Source of the DNA: Porphyra umbilicalis
Taxonomy: Eukaryota; Rhodophyta; Bangiophyceae; Bangiales; Bangiaceae
Direction: 5' to 3'
Assembly (NCBI GenBank): GCA_002049455.2
Contig: KV919250.1
Coordinates: 1-39,839 of the forward strand
Length of the DNA: 39,839 bases
Shown here in pieces: positions 1 to 9,507 of the stretch; position 1 is the stretch's first letter, and each line of letters starts with the position of its first letter. Position numbers and translations under genes: made by a program. The notes beneath the pieces were generated by a model that was given only the letters and a program-made list of their open reading frames with translations, had not been told where the DNA came from and made no database searches.

Positions 1-233
1 CGCCGCGCCCACCGTCTGTCCACACGGGCGCCCGCGTGCCGCCGCTCGAGCGCGCGGTCAGGGGCGTTGCATCCAGCCCCGCCCCCCCATGGCATGCCAC
101 CAGACGCCAGGCGCGCACGGCCGCGCGGCGGCAGCGCCGCAGCGCGGCACCCGGTGGCCGCGGGACAGACATACATCTGTACACCTTTACGCTGTGCCCG
201 CGCGGGCGCGTGGCGGACGGCGGGCGGTGCGCC

Positions 234-883
234 CTGTCACAGGCTGTCACAGGGGCTGTCACAGGCTGTCACAGGCTGTCACAGGCTGTCATAGGCTGTC
301 ACAGGCTGTCATAGGCTGTCACAGGCTGTCACAGGGGCTGTCACAGGCTGTCACAGGGGCTGTCACAGGCTGTCACAGGCTGTCACAGGGGCTGTCACAG
401 GATGTCACAGGCTGTCGCAGGCTGTCACAGGGGCTGTCACAGGCTGTCACAGGGGCTGTCACAGGCTGTCACAGGGGCTGTCACAGGCTGTCACAGGGGC
501 TGTCACAGGCTGTCACAGGCTGTCACAGGCTGTCACAGGGGCTGTCACAGGCTGTCACAGGGGCTGTCACAGGCTGTCACACGGGCTGTCACAGGCTGTC
601 ACAGGCTGTCACAGGGGCTGTCACAGGCTGTCACAGGCTGTCACAGGCTGTCACAGGGGCTGTCACAGGCTGTCACAGGGGCTGTCACAGGCTGTCACAG
701 GGGCTGTCACAGGCTGTCACAGGCTGTCACAGGCTGTCACAGGGGCTGTCACAGGCTGTCACAGGGGCTGTCACAGGCTGTCACAGGCTGTCACAGGGGC
801 TGTCACAGGCTGTCACAGGGGCTGTCACAGGCTGTCACAGGCTGTCACAGGCTGTCACAGGGGCTGTCACAGGCTGTCACAGG
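234..883. repeat. CTGTCACAGG minisatellite
   Basis: Roughly 60 head-to-tail copies of a 10-base unit CTGTCACAGG, irregularly interleaved with a 12-base variant that has two extra Gs (CTGTCACAGGGG). Single variants occur (CATAGG, GATGTCACAGG, CTGTCGCAGG, CACACGGG). There are no spacers. The unit is open in several frames, giving repetitive CHRLSQAVTG-like translations that I do not regard as a protein. The order of 10- and 12-base units looks non-random, with recurring higher-order blocks. Confidence 0.97.
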
Positions 884-936
884 CGACTTGAAACTTCAAT
901 CTGGCAGATTTATGTGAATCAGGGTGGCCGTTATAC

Positions 937-975
937 GGCGGCGGCAGCGGCGGCGGCGGCAGCGGCAGCGGGGGC

Positions 976-1006
<31 letters not shown>

Positions 1007-1016
1007 ACAGCGGCGA
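937..1016. repeat. GGC/AGC trinucleotide tract
   Basis: A run of GGC with scattered AGC and GGG triplets directly downstream of the minisatellite. It reads as poly-Ala, poly-Gly or poly-Arg depending on frame. Similar tracts lie at 1378-1417 and 1774-1872. No coding motif is associated with this one. Confidence 0.8.
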
Positions 1017-1379
1017 GGGCGCCCTCTACACGAGCGCCCCGCCGCCCTCCTCGTCGGCGCCCATGCTCGTGTCCGCCCCGGCGGGCATCGTCCCCCCCGT
1101 TGGTGGCGGCGGCGGCGGGCCCCCCTCCCCCCCCCCTCCATGACCCTCTACGGCGTGACGCGGCCGCTCACCGAGGCGCTCGCGCGGGAGCTGCGGCACC
1201 AAGCGGCGCGGCGCAGCCCCGCCGCCGCCGCCGCACCCGCCGCCTCGGTGGGGCGCGGTGCCGCTGCCGTGGGCAACGCCCCAAACCGCCCCACACGGCC
1301 GCCCCACCCGCCCCGCGTGCCCGGTGTGCGCGGGGCGTGTGGGGGGGGGGGGGGATGTACCACGGACGGTGCGCCCGCA

Positions 1380-1417
<38 letters not shown>

Positions 1418-1674
1418 AACCGGCCACCCGCCACGCCGAGCGCGCGCGTCTGCCGTTGGGGTGCCTTCGGTGGGCGTATGGGGGGGGGGGTGCCACGTCG
1501 GCCCGTCGCCCCCGCCGTGCGCGGTGTGTTCCTGCGGTCGGCGTGGGCGCCGGGGGTGGTGCCGCCGCCGCCGGCCGGGGCGGCCGCCGTGCTGCCGCCC
1601 CCGGCCGTGGGGCGGGGGGGGGGCGCGCGCTCGCGGGCGGGGCGGCCACCACGCCGCTGGCGTGATTGGCGCCG

Positions 1675-1702
1675 CTGCGCAACTCGTATGACGGCACGCT
1701 AC
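1675..1702 (+). other. 28-bp dehydrogenase exon fragment
   Basis: This 28-base stretch matches the reverse complement of 17338-17365 at 27 of 28 positions. There it encodes LRNSYDGTL of a glucose/sorbosone dehydrogenase-like exon. The one mismatch is a synonymous T/C in a Tyr codon. The 14 bases just upstream (1661-1674, GTGATTGGCGCCGC core) also match the sequence that follows the dehydrogenase exon near 17052-17066. It lies just 5' of the KH reading frame and has no other similarity to that gene around it. Confidence 0.6.
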
Positions 1703-1706
1703 GTGC

Positions 1707-2702
1707 ATGGACGCGGCGGTGGCGAGCGCGGTCGCCCCGCTCGGCCTCCCCGCCGGCGGGGCTGGCAAGGGCGACGGCGGCGGCGGCGGCGGCGGCGGCG
1801 GCAGCGGCGGCAGCGGCAGCAGCGGCGGCAGCGGCGGCAGCGGCGGCAGCGGCAACAGCAGCGGCGGCGGAGGGGCGGCCATGGCAGCGGGCGTTGCGTC
1901 GCTGCCGGCCGCCGGCGGCGGCGGGGCGCGGACGGTCAAGGCGCGCATCGACGAGGCGGCGGCGGCGGATCTGGCGGGCACCCTCGGGGGGTTGAGCATG
2001 GAGGGGGCGGTGGCGCCGATGCGGCAACGGCCGACGACGGGCGTTGCGCCGGCCGCCGCCCCGACGGCGGCGGCCGGTGCGGCGGGCGCGGCGGCCGGCG
2101 AGGCGGCCGAGGTGGGGATGACGACCGTGGCGTCGTCGCCGGCGGGCGCGCCGTCGGCGACGACGGGGGTGGGGGCAACAACGGCGACAATGGCGACGAC
2201 GGCGGCGGTGGCGACGACGGCGGCCGCGGCGGCGGCAACCGCGCCCGCCGCTCGGGGCGCCACCCCAGCGGTCGGCAACACGCAGCCGGGCGGCGGCGCG
2301 CAGTGGGTGCCCAACGGCGTGGCCCCGTCCGCCGCCGTCGGCGGGTCGGTTGCCTCCCTCCCCAACGGGGCAGCCGGGGCGGCGCGGCCGCCCAACGGTG
2401 TGGCCACCCTCGCCCATGGCGCGGTCCTCAACGGGGGTGTTCTCCCCCCCCCGGCGGCGGCCGCCGCCGCGCCCCAGCCGTGGCCCCTCATCGAAGCCGA
2501 GGTGTGGGTGCCGCTCCCGTCGGTCGGCTCGGTCATTGGCGCCAACGGCTTGATCATCAAGGCGCTGCAGTCCCAGTCGGGCGCCACGATCGTCGTGCAC
2601 AACAACACGCTCGACGAGAGTGGGTCGGCCAAGCGGGTGACCATCAAGGGCCCCCGCGGAATCCGATGCGTTGGGCACGTTGGGGAACAATCAGAGGCTT
2701 AA
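1707..2702 (+). CDS. KH-domain RNA-binding protein, probably partial
   Basis: A 331-codon reading frame ending in one recognisable KH domain (about residues 262-318). It shows the canonical layout: beta strand VWVPLP, then VGSVIG, the GxxG loop GANG at residues 278-281, the helix LIIKALQ, and SGATI followed by RVTIKG. KH domains bind single-stranded RNA or DNA through the GxxG loop, so an RNA-binding role is a family-level inference. Residues 1-255 are low-complexity Gly/Ser then Ala/Thr/Val with no domain. The start ATG at 1707 is only a guess. The KH domain loses similarity straight after TIKGPRG, so the last helix is missing and the final dozen residues look unrelated. Either the gene is truncated near 2660 or an intron with a non-obvious donor begins there. 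Confidence 0.6.
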   Translation: MDAAVASAVAPLGLPAGGAGKGDGGGGGGGGGSGGSGSSGGSGGSGGSGNSSGGGGAAMAAGVASLPAAGGGGARTVKARIDEAAAADLAGTLGGLSMEGAVAPMRQRPTTGVAPAAAPTAAAGAAGAAAGEAAEVGMTTVASSPAGAPSATTGVGATTATMATTAAVATTAAAAAATAPAARGATPAVGNTQPGGGAQWVPNGVAPSAAVGGSVASLPNGAAGAARPPNGVATLAHGAVLNGGVLPPPAAAAAAPQPWPLIEAEVWVPLPSVGSVIGANGLIIKALQSQSGATIVVHNNTLDESGSAKRVTIKGPRGIRCVGHVGEQSEA

Positions 2703-2917
2703 TTCGAAAGGATCTCGCATGATAGGTGATCGTTGTGCACGCTGCACGGGTCTGGCTCTGCAGGCCCTCTTCTCCGCGCAGCTCCAGCGCATGCCTCAGG
2801 CCCTGACTATCTGCGACACCGTACCGGTCTCTCCCGGAACGCCGCCGTGTGTGGCCGAGGCGGCGGCACGAGGTCGCTTCCTCAGATCTTGCAACTCAGC
2901 TTACGCATTTTGTAGTC

Positions 2918-3228
2918 CGCCCGCCGCCCGCCACCGCCCGCCACCGCCACCGCTCGCTACGCCAGCACCGCCCCCCCTGCCCCGCCCCCACCCAAAAATT
3001 AATATGTCCACCGCCTCCGCCACCCCCCCCGCCACCGCCACCGCCCGCCGCCGCGCCCGCCCGCCGCCCGCCACCCCCGCCGCCACCGTCCCCGCCCGCC
3101 CCCGCCACCGCCGGCGACCGGCTCTCCCCCCGCCCGCCGCCCGCCACCGCCCGCCACCGCCACCGCCCGCTACGCCAGCACCGCCCCCCCTGCCCCGCCC
3201 CCACCCCAAAATTAATATGTCCACCGCC
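2918..3228. repeat. 98-bp direct duplication, 213-bp period
   Basis: 2918-3015 and 3131-3228 are near-identical C-rich copies, each ending in the AT-rich block AAAATTAATATGTCCACCGCC. The offset is exactly 213 bases. The rest of 2703-3578 is C-rich low complexity with no gene I can support. The AT-rich block stands out in an otherwise GC-only background. Confidence 0.85.
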
Positions 3229-3704
3229 ACCACCCCCTCTGCCCCGCCCCCACCGTCCCCGCCCCCACCGTCCCCGCCCCCACCGTCCCCGCCCGCACCC
3301 GCCACCGCCGGCGACCGCCGCCGCCCCCGCCCGCCGCCCGCCACCGCCCGCCCCCACCAGCGCCAGCGACCGTCACCGCCACCGCCCGCCGCCCGCCACC
3401 GCCCGCCACCCCCCCTCCACCACGCGCCGCCTGTCCCGCCGCTACACCCTCGCGCCCTATTTGACGCCGCCAGCCAGCGCCGCAACCGCCGCCGACCGCC
3501 GCACCACCCAACCCAACACACTGCCACACCCCCCGCCCGCCTGGCGCACAATCTCCTCGCAGCCGCCAGCCTCCCACCATGTCGCCACCGTCGTCGCCGC
3601 TGCCGCCCCCACCGTCGCCGTCGCCGCGGCCGTCGCCGCCGCCGCCGCCGCCCCCAGCGACGCCGCGGCCGTCGCCGCCGCCGCCCCCGCCGTCGCCGCG
3701 GCCG

Positions 3705-3745
<41 letters not shown>

Positions 3746-4195
3746 GCTCGAGCCCGCCGGACAGACGTCTGACGCGGTGCGGCTTGAGACGCGACGTGCG
3801 AGAGACCGGGCGCGGGCCCGGAAGTCCCGCGCCCGGACTAAAGAGAACCCGGAGCGGGTCAAGGACCCCGCCAAGGTAAGGGCGGGGGCCGCCAGCCACC
3901 GCAGCAGGCGGCGGTCCGCGTCGTCGCCGAGGAGCCCCCCCCGACCGACGACGCGGCGGCGATCGGCGCCGGCCGCCGCGATACCGCCGCCGCCCACACC
4001 GAGGGCGGCGGGGCCACCGCCCTCGGCGTGGGCGGCGGGGCCGCCGCCCTGGGCGTGGGCGACGGGGACGGCGCACCCCCCCGCGACACAGCCGCCGCCC
4101 TGGGCGTGGGCGGCGGGTCCGCCACCCTGGGCGTGGGCGGCGGGTCCGGCCCGCCCCCCCGCGACACCGCCGGCCTCGCCGCCGTCACCACCGCC

Positions 4196-5050
4196 GTCAG
4201 CCGGGCAGGGGGGGCCGCCCCGGCCCCCAGCGACGCCGCCGCCGTCGCCGCCGCCGTCGCCGCCGCCGTCGCCGCCCCCGCCGTCGCCGTCGCCGTCGCC
4301 GCCCCTGCCGTCGCCGCCGCCGTCGCCGCCGCCGCCGTCAGCCGGGCAGGGGGGGCCGCCCCGGCCCCCAGCGACGCCGCCGCCGTCGCCGCCGCCGTCG
4401 CCGCCGCCGTCGCCGCCCCCGCCGTCGCCGTCGCCGTCGCCGCCCCTGCCGTCGCCGCCGCCGTCGCCGCCGCCGCCGTCAGCCGGGCAGGGGGGGCCGC
4501 CCCGGCCCCCAGCGACGCCGCCGCCGTCGCCGCCGCCGTCGCCGTCGCCGCCCCCGCCGTCGCGGCCCCCGCCGTCGCCGTCGCCGTCGCCGCCCCTGCC
4601 GTCACCGCCGCCGTCGCCGCCGTCGCCGCCGCCGTCCCCGCCGCCCTGGGCGTGGGCGGCGGGTCCGCCGCCCTGGGCGTGGTCGCCGCCGCCGTCGCCG
4701 CCGCCGTCGCCGCCCCCGCCGTCGCCGTCGCCGTCGCCGCCCCTGCCGTCGCCGCCGCCGTCGCCGCCGTCGCCGCCGCCGTCCCCGCCGCCCTGGGCGT
4801 GGGCGGCGGGTCCGCCGCCCTGGGCGTGGGCGGCGGGTCCGCCGCCCTGGGCGTGCGCGGCGGGTCCGGCCCGCCCCCCCGCGACACCGCCGGCCTCGCC
4901 GCCGTCACCACCGCCGTCAGCCGGGCAGGGGGGGCCGCCCCGGCCCCCAGCGACGCCGCCGCCGTCGCCGCCGCCGTCGCCGCCGCCGTCGCCGCCCCCG
5001 CCGTCGCCGTCGCCGTCGCCGCCCCTGCCGTCGCCGCCGCTGTCGCCGCC
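4196..5050. repeat. 141-bp Pro-rich coding repeat array
   Basis: Copies beginning GTCAGCCGGGCAGGGGGGGC start at 4196, 4337, 4478 and 4916, so the first three are exactly 141 bases apart. The surrounding block beginning at about 4140 recurs near 4860 (offset 720), indicating a larger segmental duplication. In the frame used for the Pro-rich protein each unit encodes SAGQGGPPRPPATPPP followed by PPSPPPSP runs. The opposite strand and the other plus frames are also open, giving Ala/Val- or Gly/Asp-rich shadows. Confidence 0.85.
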
Positions 5051-5997
5051 CGCCGCCGACGACGTCATCGACGTTGACGCGGACGGCGGGGCGGGCGGCG
5101 GCGGCCTGCCGCCGCCTATGTCGCCGCCGCCGCCGCCGCCGCCGGGCCACGTGATGCCCGGCGTGGGCGGGTTGGCCAATCAGCGGCCTCCACGCGAGGC
5201 TCTAGCGGCCGCTTCCGCATCCGGCCAGACGGGCCGCCAGGCCAGTCGCAAGTGGGTGGAACAGGTCCTTTCCGACGGGGCCCACATGGTGTGGCCTGCT
5301 CCCGAGCACTCTCCAATTGCTTTCGTCGCAAGCAAGCAAGTACTTCAATTGGGCATCAAATATCATCAACTCATCACGTTCCTGGGTTTAAACAAGGGTT
5401 GGCCGCTCAATTATGAGAAGTACTTGGACGGGCTGGACATGGCGCTGACGACCGGTATACTGACATCCACGACGGTGACGCTCACGCCGGTGGTAATTGC
5501 GTCGGGTACTCTGCGAAAGTCCAACGTTGTCGTCTGGCGGGCCTACCCCACGCAACCCTCTACTCGATATGCTGACGAGGCGTTCGTCGTGGCCCTTCCC
5601 GCTGCTGGTTCGCCGGACTTCATTGCTGGCAAGGCCTTCCAGTTCGACTTACTGTGGTGCAATCGGAGCGGACGTCAGCCAATGAATGCCTCCAAGTCGA
5701 GCATTTCGACACGTCACAGGTGCGGGCCTCTCAAGCTCACCTTCCCGATCACGACCAGTACTTCCCTCTTACAGCGGTTTCGCGCGCATGTGCCGCGGCG
5801 CATGAATTTGGCGTCACCGATCAACACGGGCGACGCCGATTGGCTGACGACGCTGGCCGGGTGGTTGATTGGACCAACGGAATTGGGCGTTATGGAGCAG
5901 CAGGCGATGGTCGCGATTGGCAGTTGGGCAAGTCGGGGCGGTGGCGATTTTCGCCCACTATTTGATGGCGGCGTCGTCGACGGCTTGCTGTGGCGCA

Positions 5998-6005
5998 GTG
6001 CAGAC
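5998..6005. other. hAT target site duplication, left copy
   Basis: GTGCAGAC, repeated identically at 16183-16190. Eight bases is the target-duplication length diagnostic of the hAT superfamily. It sits inside codons of the interrupted reading frame. Confidence 0.95.
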
Positions 6006-6025
6006 CAGGGGTCTTCAAGCGTACT
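6006..6025 (+). repeat. hAT left terminal inverted repeat
   Basis: Twenty bases, exactly complementary to 16163-16182. The outer CAGGG fits the hAT terminal consensus. Confidence 0.96.
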
Positions 6026-6139
6026 TTTCCCCAAGCGTATTCGCGCGTTTTTTTCCGGGTATATACCCACACGCTTGGATTTCTGCCTTCCTGCAGTTGT
6101 ACGCTACCCGAAGAAGAGCCATTGACTAAAAAACGCTTG
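6016..6139. promoter_or_regulatory. hAT left subterminal motif cluster
   Basis: The heptamer CAAGCGT occurs at 6016 and 6032, and as its complement ACGCTTG at 6071 and 6133. ATACCC/GGGTAT motifs are interspersed (6056-6068 and 6168-6180). hAT transposases bind short repeated motifs near the ends, so these are candidate transposase-binding sites; that role is inference. The matching right-end cluster is at 15968-16172. Confidence 0.6.
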
Positions 6140-6378
6140 GACCCGCCGCAACCGGATATTTTTTGGACATACCCATACCCGGTGACTTCTGTCAGGAAGT
6201 ACGCTGGCATGATCACCTCCAGCGTACTTTACCCCCTATCTACATTACGTGGCCGACACCCGCGCGCGGCGGGTGGGGGCGGCGTCCACCGCCGGTTTCG
6301 GCGTTGCCGCCGCGCCAGTCGCCGACGCGGCGGTGGGCAGTGGACAGCCGCGCCCACGAAGCGCGCCCGCACGCGGCA

Positions 6379-6429
6379 GCGGGCGGTGGCGGCGGCCGCG
6401 GTGGCGGCGGCGGCGGCCGCGGTGGCGGC

Positions 6430-6461
<32 letters not shown>

Positions 6462-6757
6462 CCGCGGTGGCGGCGGCCGCGGTGGCGGCGGCCGCGGTGG
6501 CGGCGGCCGCGGTGGCGGCGGCCGCGGTGGCGGCGGCCGCGGTGGCGGCGGCCGCGGTGGCGGCGGCCGCGGTGGCGGCGGCCGCGGTGGCGGCGGCCGC
6601 GGTGGCGGCGGCCGCGGTGGCGGCGGCCGCGGTGGCGGCGGCCGCGGTGGCGGCGGCCGCGGTGGCGGCGGCCGCGGTGGCGGCGGCCGCGGTGGCGGCG
6701 GCCGCGGTGGCGGCGGCCGCGGTGGCGGCGGCCGCGGTGGCGGCGGCCGCGGTGGCG
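6379..6757. repeat. GGTGGCGGCGGCCGC 15-bp minisatellite
   Basis: About 19-20 perfect consecutive copies of GGTGGCGGCGGCCGC from about 6466 to 6755, preceded by a degenerate stretch from 6379. Each unit contains GCGGCCGC (a NotI site). The array is open in all frames (RGGGG, AAAVA, WRRPR plus; PPPRP, GRRHR minus), so ORFs across it are uninformative. It lies inside the hAT element, close to its left end. Confidence 0.97.
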
Positions 6758-9507
6758 TGGCACCCCTGCTCTTTTCTCCCCTCACCCCCCCCCCCCCCCT
6801 GCCGCCATCCACGGCTTCTTTCCCTACCCCCTCCCCCCTATAGCCCCCCTGTACTCCCCCCGCCCCACCCACTATCGCGGCGGCCTCGATGCGCGGCGGC
6901 GGCCGCATGCCTGCCCGACCGACCGGCGGCTACCGCCGCGCGCCTGCCCGACCAACCGCCGGCGGCCGCTGGGCGCCTGCCCGATCGACTGCCGGCGGCC
7001 GCCGCGGCGCGGCGGCTTCGACGCCCCCCACTGCTTGGTGCGCCGCCACGGACGGCGAACGCGCCCTCCCCCGCGCCGCCCCGTCCCAGTCGCCCCCCTT
7101 GCCGCGGCTGCCCCGCGCCGCCTGCCATGGGCGGCGCCCCGCGCGCGCGTCGGCAGCGGCGGCGGCAGCGCCGCCGCCGCCGCCCGTCGAACCGGCGGTG
7201 ATCCCACCCGCGGCGTGCGTGGCGGGCGCGCGGCCGGCCGGCGGCGGTGATTTCCGTTCTCCTTCTTTTTCCCGCCGAGGACCCCCGTCTTGCCCGACGA
7301 CGCGTGACGCGTGCGCTCCTCCGCCCGCGTCCGCCCCGCACTGTTGCAAGCCGTGTGCGCGCCGGGCGGCGGGCATGGCGCTTTCTTGGTGACATTTCGC
7401 GCCCGCCACCGCACTGGGCTTTGCGGCCGCGTCGACCGCCGCTGCAGCGTCGGTCGCCGGCGGCGCGCTGACGGGCGGCGGCGGCGGCGGGGGCGGCGGC
7501 GGCGGTGGCGGCAGCGGCGCGTCAACGTCTGCGGCCGGCGCCGCGGTGGCCGCCGCGCCGCGGCGGGTGACCCCCGCCCCCCGAGTGGTGGCGGCCACCA
7601 CCCGTGGCCTGGACGCCCGCCGCCGCCCGCATTGCGGCCGCCGCGCAGCGGCTGGTGTGGTCGGGGACAGCGGGGGCGGGGGGCTGGCGGCCGCCGCCGC
7701 GGGCTCCCGTCGTCTTGCCGGCGGCAGCCGGCGGCAGCGGCGGTCCGAAACGCCGCCCGCCGCCCCGTGGCCGCCGCCGCCCCTGCGCGCCGCGCGAATC
7801 CAGCGCCGCCGGGTGCACGCCGCCCCGCCGAGCGCAGTCTTACATCGCGCCTGCGGGGGGGGCTGCGGCGGCCGGCGGTCCGGCCGGCCGTCGCCGCCGG
7901 GCAAGCGGCTGGGTGGCGGTGTCGGCGTGCGCCAACCGACGGCGGCGGCGTCGTGCGGGGCGACCGCTCGACGGGGCGGCGCCCGCCCTGCGCAGTGGGT
8001 GCGGGGGGCTGGACGCGCAGGCTGCCCGGTGTGGGCCGCACCCGCCTGCGCGGCGGGCGCGGGGGGCTCGACCGGCGAGCTGCCCGCGTCGGCAGCGGCC
8101 TCGGCCGACGGCGCCGTGACGCCCGGGCCGTGGGGGGCCGCGTCGGCGGCCGGTTGGGGCGCGGCCGACGGCGCCGCGACCGCGGTCCCGTGCGGTCGCT
8201 GTGCCCGGCTGCGGTGCGGGAGCCTCCTGTGAACCCGTGCGGCTCTGTGACCGGCCGTAGGGCTCGTCGGGTGGCACGCGTCGTTGGTGGGCAGAGGCAG
8301 GCGGCGCCGCGGGCGAGGGCGGGCAGGGCGGGGGGGGTCGACGAGCAAGTGGGTTGTGGTTGCGACGTGCGGTGAACGTATCTTATTCAGTTTGGTCATT
8401 TTCAAGTTCCCAGGCCAGGGTGTTTTCGCGAACGCGCCTTCAGTGACGACTCTGCGGCGAGTTGCCCTTCCTCTTCTGGTTGCGCCAGCGGTGGCGGTGG
8501 CGGTGGCAGTGGCTGTTGTGGTGGTGGCGGCGGCGGCGGCGCTGGCTCGTCGACGGCCTGCCCACACCTGGGGGTGGGAATGGTGCTCTCCCTGCCGCCA
8601 TGGGCACGCTCATGGCGACAGCGGCCATGGCAGCAGCAAACGCCGCGGCCATTGCGCGGCAGCCGACACCGGCAGAGCTCCCTCCCCCCCCCCGCCCCCC
8701 CAGAGTCCTGCGTGCATTCCCCACCCCCCCCCACTCCCTCACCGAGCGCGGCGCCAAAGTTGTACGCGTCTTTGGCGGTGCGACGGTGGGGGTTGGGCCG
8801 CCGCCCTGCCCTCGCCGCCCAGTACGCCGTCGGGGGGGGCCCAGAAGACCGACGTCTCCCAGCCGAGGCAGACCGACCTCCGCTTGGTACAGCCGTGCGC
8901 GGGAGCCGCGGGACCGTCAGCATCGGCGTCCACGCCCAGCACGCTGGCTCCTCAGCCGCCCCCCTAGGCGGCTCGCCCCTGCTGGCAGCAGGTGTCGCGT
9001 TGTGCGGCGGCATGCCCCACCCGCCGTCGGTGGTTACCCCCTCGGCGAGGCGGCTCGCCTCACGCGTGCGCCGCGGCCCCACCGGGTCGTCGCCGCCGCC
9101 GCCGCCGCTGCGGCGGCCGACGCGCTCGGGGCGGCGACAACGGCCAACGGGGCGTGTTCGGGCAGCGGCCCGCCTGCATCTCGGCCGCCGCCCCTCTTCC
9201 CCGTCGGCCGCGTGCACTAGCTGGTGCACCCCCCCGCGGCGGCGGCCGGCTGTGGCTACGGCAACGGCCCCAAGGCGGCGGCGGTGGAGGCACTGGCCGG
9301 AGCCGTCTTCACGTCGGTGGTACGCGCAGGTGACGACTCTGCCCTGCAGCGGCAGAGGCTGTTCTTCGCGCACCTTTTTTTTTTTACTAAAATTCAACAG
9401 AATGCTGGCAGGGACGTCAGACACTGTGCGGGTCGCTGTCCTATTTTTTCCCACTCCTGTGCCCGTTTAGTAAAACAATACGAAACTGCTACTATCCCCA
9501 TCCTACT
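6758..9507. other. hAT interior, GC-rich, no supported gene
   Basis: Several overlapping frames of 200-545 codons are open on both strands, but all are Ala/Arg/Pro/Gly-rich without a motif and consistent with base composition alone. A lower-GC patch at 9360-9507 contains a T10 run (CCTTTTTTTTTTAC) just beyond the stop of the minus-strand gene at 9508. It could be that gene's 3' untranslated region. Confidence 0.4.

Larger units (their letters stand above)
3579..6005 (+). pseudogene. Pro/Ser-rich protein gene, 5' part, split by hAT
   Basis: An 809-codon open stretch starting at a well-placed ATG (CCCACCATGTCG). Residues 1-65 are SPPP-type repeats. Residues 70-99 are strongly basic (RRARDRARARKSRARTKENP) and resemble a bZIP basic region, though no leucine heptads follow. 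Residues ~130-490 are SPPP/PPSP repeats like hydroxyproline-rich cell-wall proteins, interleaved with WAWAAGPP blocks. From about residue 525 the composition normalises into a globular region with lower GC (for example QLGIKYHQLITFLGLNKGW) that I cannot assign to a family. The frame runs intact up to the hAT target duplication at 5998-6005 and resumes in phase at 16191. A good donor (AAG|GTAAGG, 3876) could split the bZIP-like part and the globular part into separate exons or genes. The insertion should disrupt the gene, unless the 10-kb element is spliced out. Confidence 0.55.

Noticed and set aside
234..883. CRISPR array
   Set aside because: Units are contiguous, 10-12 bases, with no spacers, and the genome is eukaryotic.
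1026..2690. Minus-strand frames of 499-554 codons
   Set aside because: Antisense to the KH frame, Ala/Arg/Pro runs only, no motif.
89..2722. 877-codon plus-strand frame
   Set aside because: Runs through the minisatellite and GGC tracts in a different frame from the KH domain. Composition explains it.
4028..5077. 349-codon Ala/Val-rich plus frame
   Set aside because: Alternative frame of the same 141-bp repeats.
3212..5179. 655-codon Gly/Asp-rich minus frame
   Set aside because: Mirror of the plus-strand PPSP repeats; purely repetitive.
5654..5965. 103-codon frame overlapping the Pro-rich gene's globular part
   Set aside because: Reads plausibly, but the main frame continues intact to the hAT site and in phase beyond it.
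6930..8567. 545-codon minus frame in the hAT interior
   Set aside because: Ala/Arg/Pro-rich with no recognisable domain; overlapping frames on both strands are equally open.
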